NCBI GenBank assembly: GCA_023897205.1
Contig: JAHWDD010000009.1
Coordinates: forward strand, 2,046,001-2,110,000
Length of the DNA stretch: 64,000 nt
Direction of reading: 5' to 3'
DNA from: Exophiala sp. HKRS030
Taxonomy: Eukaryota > Ascomycota > Eurotiomycetes > Chaetothyriales > Herpotrichiellaceae
A program made the position numbers and the translations under genes. Shown piece after piece: positions 10,827 to 21,265 of the stretch. The notes under the pieces are model-generated. The model was not told where the DNA came from, searched no databases, and saw nothing but the letters and a program-made list of their open reading frames with translations. Within the stretch, counting starts at the first letter, position 1. Every line of letters begins with the position of its first letter.

Positions 10827-12302
10827 ATGGCTTCAAAAACCAAAGCCGAACCGACTGCTTCGGGTTCTCCGCCCGCGAATCAAGCAACTCCTCACGACTT
10901 GAACTGTCTCACAATCGCTGAACTCGAGGCCCTTGCCAACGAACGCATGGACAAGCAGACGCGCGACTACTACAACGAAGGCGCCGACGCCGGCACCACC
11001 CTCAGCGAGAACATTTCCGCCTACTCAAAATACCGGATCCGGCCGCGAGTACTACGCGACATATCCCAAATCGACACCACGGTGGACGTCTTTGGCCACA
11101 AGAATAGTAGTCCCTTTGGCGTCGCCCCGACGGCAATGCAGAAACTGGCGCACTCGGACGGCGAACTCGCCACGGCACGCGCCTGCAAGTCCAAAGGTAT
11201 AGTGATGGGCCTGTCGTCGTTCAGCACGAGCACCCTCGAAGACGTGGCCGAGGCGAGCGAGGCCAACCCCAACGTTCTCCAGCTTTACCTCTTTGAAGAT
11301 CGTGCACACTCGACCAAGCTCATCGACCGCGCAAAAAAGGCAGGTTACAAGGCCGTCCTGCTCACCGTCGACACGCCCATGCTCGGTCGGCGCAACCTCG
11401 AAATCCGCAACCAATTCAAACTCCCTGCCCACTTGTCCATTGCAAACTTTGTCGATCAAGGCGAGGATGAGGGTGAGGACGACAATGACGGTGCGTCTGG
11501 TTCAACAGCTTCGACACAGACGACCACGACAAATGCAAGTTCTTCATCATCATCCTTGTCGACAGACAATACTGACTCACCCAACAACGGTACAACAACC
11601 ACCACCGCCGACAAGCCCTTACGTAGCACCCCTCGACAAAACCCACACAAACGGCGTGCCAACACATCGTCGAAACGTAACTCGAACCCCAACCCGAAAC
11701 CGAAAACGAAAACGAAAACGAAAACAAAACCCAAACAGAGCGTGGCGGGTTACCACGACGGACACAAACGACACCCTCCCACGGGCCCGATCACGTTCCA
11801 CACCCACGCGGCCAACCCGACGTTGTCCTGGGAGGAGTCGATCCCCTGGCTCAAGTCCCGCGCGGGGCCCGAGATGCCGGTCTGGGTCAAGGGGGTGGCG
11901 ACGGCCGAGGACGCCACCTTGGCCGTCCACCACGGCGTCGACGGGATCGTCGTGTCCAACCACGGAGGCCGCCAGCTCAACGGCGCCCTGGCCACTCTCG
12001 ACGCCCTGCCCGAGGTGGTCGCCGCCGTCAACCGCGAGGTCCCCGTCCACGTCGACGGGGGCATCCGGCACGGCTCCGACGTCTTCAAGGCCCTGGCCTT
12101 GGGGGCGGACTTTTGCTGGGTCGGCCGGCCCGTCCTCTGGGGCCTGGCGTACAAGGGCCGGGACGGGGTCGAGTTGTGCCTCCGCCTCCTCATGGACGAG
12201 TTCAGGCTGTGCATGGGCCTCGCGGGGGTGACGAGCGTCAAGGAAATCTCGAAAGAGTACCTCTGTCGAGTCGATCGGGATGGGTTCGTTAGTAAGCTCT
12301 AG
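10827..12302 (+). CDS. Peroxisomal FMN-dependent (S)-2-hydroxy-acid oxidase with a low-complexity insert
   Basis: Single exon, 491 residues. The TIM-barrel FMN domain of glycolate/lactate oxidases is present in two halves: residues about 25-207 and about 318-485. Expected catalytic and FMN residues are all visible: the Tyr pair of RDYYNEGA (48-49), Tyr154 (QLYLF), Lys355 (WVKGVATAED), His379 and Arg382 in SNHGGRQL, and Asp410/Arg414 in HVDGGIRHGSD. There is no cytochrome b5 domain, so it is oxidase-like rather than flavocytochrome b2. The last three residues are SKL, a canonical PTS1, so a peroxisomal location and H2O2 production are likely. Between the halves, residues about 208-315 form an acidic, then Ser/Thr-rich, then Lys/Thr-rich stretch in the loop-4 position. 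Family length is usually 350-400. A GTGCGT donor at 11491 exists, but no acceptor restores frame. Confidence 0.88.
   Translation: MASKTKAEPTASGSPPANQATPHDLNCLTIAELEALANERMDKQTRDYYNEGADAGTTLSENISAYSKYRIRPRVLRDISQIDTTVDVFGHKNSSPFGVAPTAMQKLAHSDGELATARACKSKGIVMGLSSFSTSTLEDVAEASEANPNVLQLYLFEDRAHSTKLIDRAKKAGYKAVLLTVDTPMLGRRNLEIRNQFKLPAHLSIANFVDQGEDEGEDDNDGASGSTASTQTTTTNASSSSSSLSTDNTDSPNNGTTTTTADKPLRSTPRQNPHKRRANTSSKRNSNPNPKPKTKTKTKTKPKQSVAGYHDGHKRHPPTGPITFHTHAANPTLSWEESIPWLKSRAGPEMPVWVKGVATAEDATLAVHHGVDGIVVSNHGGRQLNGALATLDALPEVVAAVNREVPVHVDGGIRHGSDVFKALALGADFCWVGRPVLWGLAYKGRDGVELCLRLLMDEFRLCMGLAGVTSVKEISKEYLCRVDRDGFVSKL
11698..11736 (+). repeat. AAAACG tandem tract inside the oxidase gene
   Basis: Four to five consecutive near-perfect copies of AAAACG encode the KTKTKTKT stretch of the insert in the hydroxy-acid oxidase. 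The regularity at DNA level points to slippage-driven growth of this coding segment. Confidence 0.75.
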
Positions 12303-12803
12303 TTTCCAGGTATTCATTGCCTCACGGAGAGTGCAACTGTGCTTTCTTCACTTGTTACAAAATCTACAACCGCCATTCACCCTTTCACAGCGTGTCTGTG
12401 TGTGTGTGTGCGCGCGCACAGAGGAAAAAACAAAAATGTAAATGTGGAATTCGCTCTCGTATTTTTTTGGAGCAAGTCATATTCAAAGCTACCCAGTATG
12501 CTTGTTCCCTAGGAAATCATGTATCGGTTCACCGGATGGTGATCCATCATGTAATGTCATCCCGCATTCTCCCGCTACCCGCATCGCTATCGCTCAAGAG
12601 TGAAGGGAAAAAAAGGAGAAGGGAATAAGACTCGTGTACCAGTGGGTTCATCGATTTAGGGAAAGGTGACTTTTAGAGTCGAGTTAAAAGTAAGGGGAAA
12701 AGGTGAAAAAGCTCGTCAAGTGTCGTGAATCGTCATGCATGGTTGATCTCATAAAGTCGTAAAATGTAGAGAGGGGGAGACCGAGTAGTGCCTCTGTGTG
12801 GTT

Positions 12804-12866
12804 CAGAGTAGAGAGTAGAGAGTAGAGAGTCGAGAGTAGAGAGTCGAGAGTCGAGAATCGAGAGAG
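12804..12866. repeat. GAGAGTA / GAGAGTCGA minisatellite
   Basis: Eight or so tandem units of 7-9 bases, alternating between GAGAGTA-like and GAGAGTCGA-like variants, over about 63 bases. It lies in the 3' flank of two convergent genes. Confidence 0.8.
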
Positions 12867-12940
12867 TGGTTAACCCCTTCTCGGGCGTCTGAGTGTGTGT
12901 GTGGGTCCATTGCCCTTCATCAGAAAGAGAGAGAGAGAGC

Positions 12941-12942
<2 letters not shown>

Positions 12943-13006
<64 letters not shown>
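12943..13006. repeat. (GT)32 microsatellite
   Basis: Thirty-two uninterrupted GT units (64 bases), preceded by a (GA)n run at about 12926-12940. It is the longest perfect dinucleotide run in the window and a likely length-polymorphic marker. Confidence 0.95.
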
Positions 13007-13008
<2 letters not shown>

Positions 13009-13101
13009 TGTGCAAGGTAAATCCTCCATATCCGCAATCACAAGAAAAGTATCCCCCTCCACCGCATTCTTGTGCTCATTCGTTTCTTGTGTGTCCGTTG
13101 T

Positions 13102-14580
13102 TCACCATTCCTCAATCCGAGGTGCAACGTACCTGACGGAACCGTCGCCCAAAAAGCCACTGGTGCCCAAGATACCACCGGTGATTTCTCGCATCACGTT
13201 GTTGAAATCGGCACTTTTGCGTATGTCACACCTCTTGCTCGCACTTTCGCAATGGGCCACCCAAGCCGTCGTGGTCGCAAACTTCTTCAGACAGCTCGGA
13301 CAGGTCACCTGGCCGCCGACGTGTGCCGCGGAGAGGAGGTGATTTTTGAAATCCAGCTGACCTTTGAAGGCGCGGAGACACTTCTCCCCCGGACAGACGT
13401 ACTCCTGGCGCAACGAATCCCAGTACTTTTCGAACTCGATGCCGCCCGTGCTGGTGATGATGCTGTGGGCTGGCATCGTTATAACTCTCCTTATGCCCCC
13501 GGCTGGGATCGAACCGGCCCGCAGGCTTGGAGGGATGTAGTTTTCCGACACCACCGATTCCGGTGACTTACGGTCGTAGATCGAAGCGACCTCGCTGTGA
13601 TTGTCGGACGGTGGGTTCGTCTTGCTGTTGACGGAACCGAGCCAGTCGCGGATGTTGGCTGCGTTCTCGCCAGGGGTCGGTTCCGGTACCGCCGCCGCCG
13701 CTGCATAGGAGTCCCATGCTGGTGCTTGCGGGCGAAGCTGATGATGATGTGATATTGTCAGCCCTGCCATGTCCTTGGTCGGGTCGTTGTTTTTCAACAG
13801 GTTGCTCGTGGTGAGTTGAGATTTTGCAGTGGTACCTTGGCCTCTGGTCGGGTCCGTACCTGACGGTGGGAAATGCTGTTCTGGCAATGCCGAGATGCGG
13901 CGACCATCACGGGGCTGGACCAGAGAGACCCCACCATCAGCGTCTCCAGCAGCCTCATCATCCATCAAGCTGGCAGCGTCCGCGAGTCGGCTTTGCACTG
14001 GACTAGTGAAGTCGTAAGGTTCGGTTTCTTTCATCCACGTATCCTTTTGCAATTGTTTCTCGGCTCGTTGCATCTGAAAATCCCTCAATCGGATGACATC
14101 GCATTCGTCGTTTTCGATGTGTTGCATCAGTGACTGTGCAGAGTAAAACCGGGTTTGGCAGCCGGCACAGGAGATATTCTGACTCGTACGGTGTGTCTGA
14201 AACTCTTCAGCTTTGAAGGATTGTGGACTGGAAGCGTCTCAGACTTACCTGTTCGACATGTCGATCTCTGCCTGCGATACTTTTGAACTGTATTCGTCAG
14301 CCAGGTGTCGCCTCGACATTGAAGACAGCATTACCTCCAGAGCACAGACGGGACAACAGACTATAGCCAAGTTAGCACGAACCGTTTAATCCAGACATCG
14401 AAGCGCCTTACTGTGGGCAGGAGTTCCAAGTTGATGGATGAAAAGATGCATGTCATCTGGAAAGTCGAGATCGCAAAGTTTACAATAACAGTGTTTGATG
14501 TCTTTGATCTTGTGCGTGATCATTGATGACTGAGACTCGAAATGTCTGAAGCAGTCCTCGTAGGTACACTTGATCTTCAT
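13102..14580 (-). CDS. Multi-C2H2 zinc-finger protein
   Basis: Rebuilt as complement(13102..14196, 14249..14287, 14335..14360, 14412..14580), 442 residues; two of the internal exons are only 39 and 26 nt. Splicing yields continuous family motifs: MKIKCTYEDCFRHFES (finger 1), HCYCKLCDLDF (finger 2), ICCPVCALEFKSIAGRDRH across intron 2 (finger 3), and SCAGCQTRFYSAQSLMQHIE after intron 3 (finger 4). A long polar, probably disordered middle follows, then two C-terminal Cys/His modules: YVCPGEKCLRAFKGQLDFKNH and TCPSCLKKFATTTAWVAH. This resembles a conserved group of uncharacterised Pezizomycotina C2H2 proteins. A nuclear or RNA-binding role is inferred, and no target can be named. The start is the first ATG preceding finger 1. 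Confidence 0.8.
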
Positions 14581-15144
14581 CTTGGCTGATGTGAGAGAAG
14601 TCAACCACTAGAGGAGGTCAAAGAGAGAAGAAGTGTTGAAACGCAGAGATAGAAAGGAAATGCGAGTTTGTCAAGGCGGGGAGGAGGAAGGTAATCAAGC
14701 AAGCACAAAGAACTGGATGAGGACCTGCAGAAATGAGAACAAAGTTAATGACTTCTGATGGTTCAGGTCATCCACTGAGCCACATTCATTGTGCGGCAAA
14801 TCAGCCAGGACCACGACAACAGGAATCTGAGAAAAGAATATTCAATTGTAGGCGCGGTGAAGTTGAAATGATATGAATATGTGAACAATAGTTTGGAGGC
14901 CTAAGTATGGCATTCAAGTAAGACAGGGGCTAAAAATGATTGACCGTATTATATATACGGTGAGGCATAGCGTTATTTTAATGTGCCGTTTGAATGAGAG
15001 TATGAGACTTAGGCGAGACCACAGCAATAAGCCACCGAGCGATTTTGATTTTCTACTTGGTTTTGTATTCATGGATCATACAGTCGTTATTTTCCTCCTA
15101 CGTCCATACCGATGTTGAACGTACACGATCAGTATCAGACTATC
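14581..15144. other. Intergenic region
   Basis: The 564 bases between the start of the C2H2 gene and the stop of the PLD gene (both minus strand) carry the C2H2 promoter. No gene is supported; a short plus-strand frame at 14936-15118 has no coding character. Confidence 0.5.
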
Positions 15145-18100
15145 TCAAGTGTAAAGCGGCTCTGTTAGGGCGTTTAGACTGAGACCCTCTTTGGCTATAT
15201 CCTCATCTGCAACTTGCGTTAGAATATATCCGCGACGATAAATACTTTGGACTTACTCTGCAAGAAGCACAATGGCATTTCTACCAATGTGCCTTTGACC
15301 TGGCTCAACAACTCCTTCAGTTCGCCAACTCCGCCTGGAAAGTCTCCTCGAACAACATGTCCATACTGAACTCGTGGCGGCACTCGGCTCGCCTTGTCGT
15401 CGTCTTTTTGATCGGCAGTGTGAAAATAGTACTCATAGAATTCCTTATATTCTGCCCAAGAAGTAACATAATCATCAGGGACTGCTCGGAAGGCTTTACG
15501 GAACACATCGGTATTTGTGCGGGCCCGAGTGTTCCATAGACTCTGAAAGGTATCGCTCAGAGGATCAGAGACGATGTTGTCCTCGGGGCTATCCCAGTCG
15601 TACATGTTTGGTACTCCAACCGGATCGAAGTTAGGGTCAGGTCTGTGGAGGTCTTGCGGGCGGACTAGACCAAGATGTTTGCGGAATAGCTGTCGTCTCA
15701 AGGAAGCAGCGAAGCGACTGGCTGTGTATGGTCGACCTGCCATATAGGTCTGGAGAGGAGTAGGATCATTGATCAGAAGTGCAATCTCGCTATCGTGAGA
15801 GCCGAGCTGACTCCGGTCGTTCAAGTTTGCGGAACCACAAATGACGATACGATCATCTGCGATCAGACACTGTAGACGCATTAGAGTAATTCAGGAATCG
15901 CAAATCAACCTTACCTTTGAGTGAATATACAGCTCTTCGCTCACGAAGGCATCAAGTTCCTCTTCAGGTGGCCCATCCCACGGAACGGAGCGGATATCTT
16001 GACCTCCAAGCATATAACATTGAGACACTGTGTCCCAACGACCGTCCGGAGATTGGATCCCTTGTGCTGCCATTTGGTAACGTTGATATTGAGGCGCCTG
16101 GGAGGGTTGGGTTGCACCAGTACCGTAGCCCTGTGATCCGTATCCAGCTCCAACGATATCACCATGTTGCTTCCGTGCTTCTTCATAACTGACTCCGCTT
16201 GCTTGCTCAGCCTGGCGCATAGCATTGTTACAATTGATTCGATCATAGTTTCGCAGATTGTAAAAGCGAATATAATCCATTGGATTGAACCCAGCCTGTG
16301 CAATCTTTTCCATGATCGACTCACCACCCCGGTTGATGCTATTGTACTGGAACTCCATTATCGCACGAGTGCCTAAGGAGGCGTCGTCGCGCAGGTCACC
16401 AGCGAACGCTGGCACTGCTGGAATCACGACAATGACCTTGTATTTCTCACCATTCTGAGCCGCGCGCAATATCCGCTCAACAAGAGCTTGTCCAATCAAA
16501 TTCTTGACAGGATGCTGTTTATCTCCAGTCGCGGTGATGAAGAACTGATTTTCGATGTAAACAAAATGCTGGCTGTTTCGAATGACATCAATGTACGCAT
16601 TCTGAATCGAATGTTCCAAGGGCGTTCCGTTACTCCATGTAGTACAGCTGCGAAGCACTTGGCATGTCATGGGACCGCGAGGTGCATTGTAAGGACGCCC
16701 ACCTTGCTCAAAGCCTCCCATGTATTTGCCAAATCGTCCGCCGAATTCGCTTGACACTCTGTTGCCAACAGACGTCAACTCCTGGCCGAATTTCCTACCC
16801 TGGTCCTTGTATTGATTCATTCGGTCTCGCAAACCTCGTTCTCCTTGGTAGGGAGATTCGTTTTCATTGGCATAACCAAAATTGCCATACCCTCGACTCT
16901 GCTCAGACTCGTAGTCATCAACGCCGCGGCTTTGCTCGGACCCAGGTTGTTGATATGTTTGATGCTGATACGGTTGCCCTGGGTTTTGCTGAGAAGATAA
17001 CTCGGTAGGACCCTGGTTGTACGGCGCGTACCCTTGCTGCGAGTCATGGCTTTGAAGCGGCTGGTATTCTGCATAAGATGGCGTCACTCCGGAAGTAGAT
17101 TGTGGCGGTGGCCCTGGTGGTGGGGGAGGGAAATTCTGCTGTGAGTAGAGGTTCGGTTGTTGGCCGTAGTTTCCGGCTGGAGGAGGCGGCGAGGTCTGAT
17201 ACTGCGGTTGACCACCCGTGGGTGCAGGCTGACCATAAGTAGAAGGCGTGCTTGAAGTATATGTCGCCGCTGGCTGCAAGGACGGGCTAACTCCAGGGCT
17301 GGTGCTCGGTTGAGGCTGATATGAATCTCCACCAGGTGTATGCGGTCTGCTGGTGCTATGCCACGCAGGTGGGCTGTAGGGTTGACTGCCTGGAGGAGGA
17401 GGAAATGAACCGCCTGGTCCTGGTGGCTGAAGATAACTCGAAGTCTGTTGTTGGGACTGTTGGGGTTGTGTCTGCGCATGCTGCGATTGCTGCGATTGTG
17501 GTCTTTGCCCTGGTCCTGAAGAAGTATGGGGATAATCGTCGGCGATCCGGTAGTAGCGCTGGTCTTGCCGAACATTGTACTTCTCATCGTAGATGAAGTT
17601 CCAGCGATCAATGAAATGATGGCAGAGGTCAGCGACACAGGACCCCTGGAGGCAGATTGCAATGTCGGACCTGGCATGGTCAATCGCCGTACAAGCCAGT
17701 TACAGGTCATACTTACCAGCCCATTCTAGAACTTGTCGTCCGATCAAGCTTATTCTGGAACGGATTTGCAACATCGCTGAAGTCCATCACTCTGTTACGG
17801 GTTAGCTTCGTCGACAGATACATTACACAGCCGGACTGTACTCACCGGGCATTGTTGTAATCTTGTCCAGGGAAGACGGTGTCATTCACGTTCAAAGGGT
17901 GGACATCGGCAATAGCATGTTGATTCGTATCCCACCTGCCGAAACAAAGATCGAGACCACCCATGAATGCAATGTCACGATCGATAAGGCAGAGTTTCTC
18001 GTGGTGCGCCCAGTAGAGGATGACGTCGTCAGTAATTCCATAGATACCTTTCAACGCATCTGCACCAAGTCTGGAAGCACCCGCAGCATCGAGCTTGAGA

Positions 18101-19114
18101 CCCTGAAGTGATGAGATCAAGGACGACTGGGTAGTCTGAGCATCGGGGAGGTGGTCAGGGTGTCGGAAGACGGAGATATTGGGTGACAACTTTTCCAATT
18201 CGTGTTTGGTGTGGGCGGATGACAGCGCTGATTTCAGAGTCAGTATACACATAAGCAACCACAGTTGTCACGCTCCTAGACATACTCAATGCTTGTGTGA
18301 CTTCCTTGTAAACAATGATGTGGACCTTGACACCACGCTGTGCAGCTCGTTGGAGAATTCGATCGAGTCGCCATTGCTCGTTCTGAGATGGAGGTCGACG
18401 GAGGTATAGCTCAGGAGACAGCCACCAATCGAGAATCCATATGGAATGCTTCGCCCTCTCAAGAGCTTGGCTTACTGCCCAGAAGTATCCGCAGCCATCA
18501 ACATACCATTTCACGTCGTTGCCGGGCTTCTCGGAAGCGAATGCATCAAATCGATTCTTGACCGCAGGCTGGCCTGGACCGGCCGGCATATTGGCGTAAG
18601 TCGAGCCGATTTGTCCTGAAGGTTGATTGCCATACTGGGTAGGCGGTTTGTGACTGGGGTCGATCAAGTGTTGAACATCAGAGCCTATATTCTGAACCGT
18701 ATTCTGCAGAGCCCCAAACAGCTTCGAAGCCATGTCTGGTTTCCCCCCAGGCTGTTGCGAAGGAGGCCCCCCTGGATAGGCCGGTTGACCAGCAGATGAT
18801 CCTGGTGGACTATAGTACGATTGTTGTGGGGTTTGATTCTGGCCCTGCTGGCCATAGTATGATGACTGTGGCTGCCCTGTGGTTGCATTCTGGCCCTGTT
18901 GACCATAATAGGCTTGGTTGGAACCTGAGGATGAATACCCGTAGTTTGGCCCTGACGATGATGAGGTTTTGTACTTGTCATAGCCGGTCTTGAACTTCTT
19001 GAAGGTGTCCCCAATCAATGATCGATCCGTGCCGCTCTGACCACTTCCCCGGGATTGAGAGTAGTCATGTCCATAAGCTAGCCCGTCGTCCTCCGGCGGT
19101 GGTTGGTACGACAT
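15145..19114 (-). CDS. Phospholipase D with two HKD motifs and prion-like linkers
   Basis: Hydrolyses phosphatidylcholine-type lipids to phosphatidic acid. Rebuilt as six exons, complement(15145..15206, 15257..15869, 15915..17670, 17717..17791, 17846..18227, 18286..19114), 1238 residues, with introns of 45-58 nt. Joined sequence reads EVTQALTLSSAHTKH (intron 1), NNARVMDFSDV (intron 2), SRMGWSDIAI (intron 3), and HSKCLIADD (intron 4). HKD 1 is His352-x-Lys354-x4-Asp359 (AHHEKLCLID); HKD 2 is His1012-x-Lys1014-x4-Asp1019, followed by CGSANLNDRS. There is no PX or PH domain, so the enzyme is closer to the shorter fungal PLD group than to Spo14. Two low-complexity Gly/Gln/Tyr/Pro-rich regions stand out: residues about 35-125 and about 475-755, the latter placed between the HKD halves and inflating length beyond the family's usual 800-900. 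Confidence 0.9.
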
Positions 19115-19911
19115 CTTGATTGGGATCTTCTGCGATGCTGGGGCTGTCCAACAAGTATGATCTGAGTCGTAATCAAAACATAGAGAAAAGTAAGACCACG
19201 ATAGACGAATACACGTCGAGGTTGTTGCCTACGAAGTCTAGAATAACTTGCTAATGTTTCAGCTGAACAAGAGCGAACGAAGCCCCGCCAAGGCGACTCA
19301 GCCCCTTGGTTGAGCTGGATGCGTTATGCATGTTGCTGATGATGCTGCTTTAATTCACTGAGACTCTCACTGTACATGGATTCGATTGCTCATAAGATGA
19401 TTGCCCCCCGCTTCAAGTACTCGACAGTACACAAGGTACGTACTTACGCGTACTCGCACTACCGGAGTCGGAGTCTGGCCAAGTTTACAAGGTAAACTGC
19501 ATGACACGAATCCTGGCCTTAAGGAACTTCAGGTACATGTACCTAGAAGTTGCGTCCACATTGGCGGGATCTCTTTGTCTGGTATAACACGACCTCAAAG
19601 TTTTATTCCACATGAGTTGGAAGGTCTGAGTATTGCCCGAATGGAAATCTTTCAGGTTTCTCACTGCCCGTATCTCTTCGTACGAAAACTCGCATCTTAT
19701 CTTTCAAAGATCCCATTAGACACCATGATGACGGATGACAACAAACAGCTCCCCAATGCCGAAGCTCTCTCGATGCCCATCATGCGGGGCCAGACAATCA
19801 CAGTTCCGTTTCCCCTCCACCAAAGACACTCGGTATTGAACCGGTGCACTTCTCCACGGTCCTGACTTGGTTTCTGGCTATATATATTGCCGTGATATTC
19901 TAATCCAAGAC
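19115..19911. other. Divergent promoter region, phospholipase D / cyanase
   Basis: The 797 bases hold no supported gene. A plus-strand frame at 19401-19865 is open but lacks recognisable features and sits where the cyanase 5' UTR and promoter should be. Confidence 0.5.
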
Positions 19912-20630
19912 ATGGCTTCCTACGTACGTTCTTTACAGCGGCTTACTACCACCTCAGCTCTAGGTTCAAGGTCGCAGACCGCACTTCGATATACTCGTCT
20001 CACTCCGCTGCAAGTCTCCAGAAAGGAGTCCAACATGTCCCTTGCAACTCTCGACGTGAGTCGTCCCTAATACAAAGGAAACAAACAACAATTAACATGC
20101 TCTTTGTCAGGTGCGGCAACACCCCAACCTTCGATCGTCCTCCGAAACCCTGTTCGAGGCCAAGGCAAAGAAGAAGGTTACATTTGAGGCTATCGGGAAA
20201 GAGCTGGGTCGTGACGAGGTCGCAGTGGCTGCTTTGTTCTACGGACAGGCCAAGGCCTCTCCGGAAGACGTAAAGAAACTATCGGAATACTTTGGGCTCG
20301 ACCATGCGACCCTGGAGGCGCAAATGACGGGCTTCCCCGACCGGGGAAAGAGCGTCGAGATGCCCCCGAGAGAGCCTCTAATTTACCGTCTGTATGAGAT
20401 TGTGCAAAATTATGGTTACGCATACAAAGCTGTTTTGAATGAAAAGTTTGGAGATGGGATCATGAGCGCCATCTCGTTCTCGACTCACGTTGAAAAGGAG
20501 GTTGACAAGGACGGCAACACATGGGTACTGAAGGCAAACCCGTACTTTTTTTGGTCTTGCAGGCTGGCTAACAACTATGCAGGTCAATATCCACCTCCGG
20601 GGCAAGTGGCTGCCATTTACTCGCTTTTGA
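19912..20630 (+). CDS. Cyanate hydratase (cyanase)
   Basis: Converts cyanate and bicarbonate to ammonia and CO2 (via carbamate), for detoxification and nitrogen supply. Three exons: 19912..20055, 20111..20524, 20583..20630. The last intron (GTACTG...TATGCAG) restores the typical tail [16 protein letters not shown]. The helical N-terminal domain ([25 protein letters not shown]) and the catalytic domain [20 protein letters not shown] ... [11 protein letters not shown] are intact; the family's Arg, Glu and Ser catalytic residues lie in YRLYEI and SAISFS. Two starts are possible. The ATG at 20035 (MSLATLD) gives the usual 160-residue cytosolic enzyme. The ATG at 19912 gives 201 residues with a leader rich in Arg, Ser and Thr and lacking acidic residues until near its end, like a mitochondrial presequence. 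Which is used, or both, is not decidable here. Confidence 0.92.
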
Positions 20631-21130
20631 GATATGATGAAATGGAATTTCCGGCCACGACCAAACGACACGAGCATTACTTCCGGAAGCATTTCCATTG
20701 TTGTTCCTTTCCATGATTGCAATATTGGTTCGGAGAATGTCTTTGACCTCGAAATAGTCGAAAGCGTCCGGTGTGTGTCATATTCCAGCCTCTGGGTTGT
20801 GTATGTGTGCTCTGTTCCAGGATATTTGCTTTGTGTGGGGAAAGAACAATATCAAGCAAGAACAATATTAAGCTCCTCAACCCTTCCATTCAGTCTTGTC
20901 GCAATCAACCCCTTCCTTTGTTTTTTTTGGCCCGGCTCTCTCTCTCTCTCTTTCTCGTGGGGCAATGTGACAATGTGCGATGGTGTTCGTTAAAGAGGGT
21001 AGGCATATAAGACACTGAATGCTGCTGCTCCGAAATACCTCCCGAGATCAACAAACCACATTCGTTTCGAGAAAAGTCCAACTCTACCACACTCATTTTC
21101 CAACCCAACTTTTAGACAAGTCTATCAACA
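20631..21130. other. Spacer after cyanase
   Basis: The 500 bases include the cyanase 3' UTR and a CT tract at about 20936-20956. The final 100 bases resemble a fungal 5' UTR (A/C-rich, ending TCAACAATG) leading into the small reading frame that follows. Confidence 0.45.
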
Positions 21131-21265
21131 ATGCCTCCCTCCACCAAGCAAACTCGAGGAGCTGCCAAGGACACTCAGTTCGGCCATGGTCACTTTTGCA
21201 CCATTCAAAAGGGTACTCGGGGCAAGGATGCCATGCCCTATCTTTGCACCGTCATGCGTCGATAG
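21131..21265 (+). CDS. Putative 44-residue small protein
   Basis: A short frame starting in strong fungal context (ATCAACAATGCC) after a CT tract and an A/C-rich leader. The product is basic, with Gly/His-rich FGHGHF and two Cys residues, and no signal peptide. I recognise no family. It could be a real small protein, the first exon of a gene whose later exons I cannot find, or a remnant. Codon choice is unremarkable. Confidence 0.3.
   Translation: MPPSTKQTRGAAKDTQFGHGHFCTIQKGTRGKDAMPYLCTVMRR

Larger units (their letters stand above)
12303..13101. other. Convergent intergenic region with microsatellites
   Basis: The 799 bases between the stops of the oxidase and the C2H2 protein contain no gene. 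They hold a GT/GC run near 12399-12417, a GAGAGTA/GAGAGTCGA minisatellite, a GA run and a long GT microsatellite, listed separately. Long frames here translate only into dipeptide runs (Cys-Val, His-Thr) and are not genes. Confidence 0.6.

Noticed and set aside
11491..11738. Possible 248-nt intron removing the oxidase insert
   Set aside because: The donor GTGCGT is good and AAACAG could be an acceptor, but the join shifts the reading frame, so the insert is treated as coding.
11293..12317. Long frames on both strands over the hydroxy-acid oxidase
   Set aside because: Shadow frames of a GC-rich gene; translations are Arg/Ser/Thr- or Gly/Asp-rich without domain features, while the sense frame has every catalytic residue.
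12733..13342. Frames encoding His-Thr or Cys-Val repeats
   Set aside because: Direct translation of the (GT)32 microsatellite; no start context or neighbouring coding signal.
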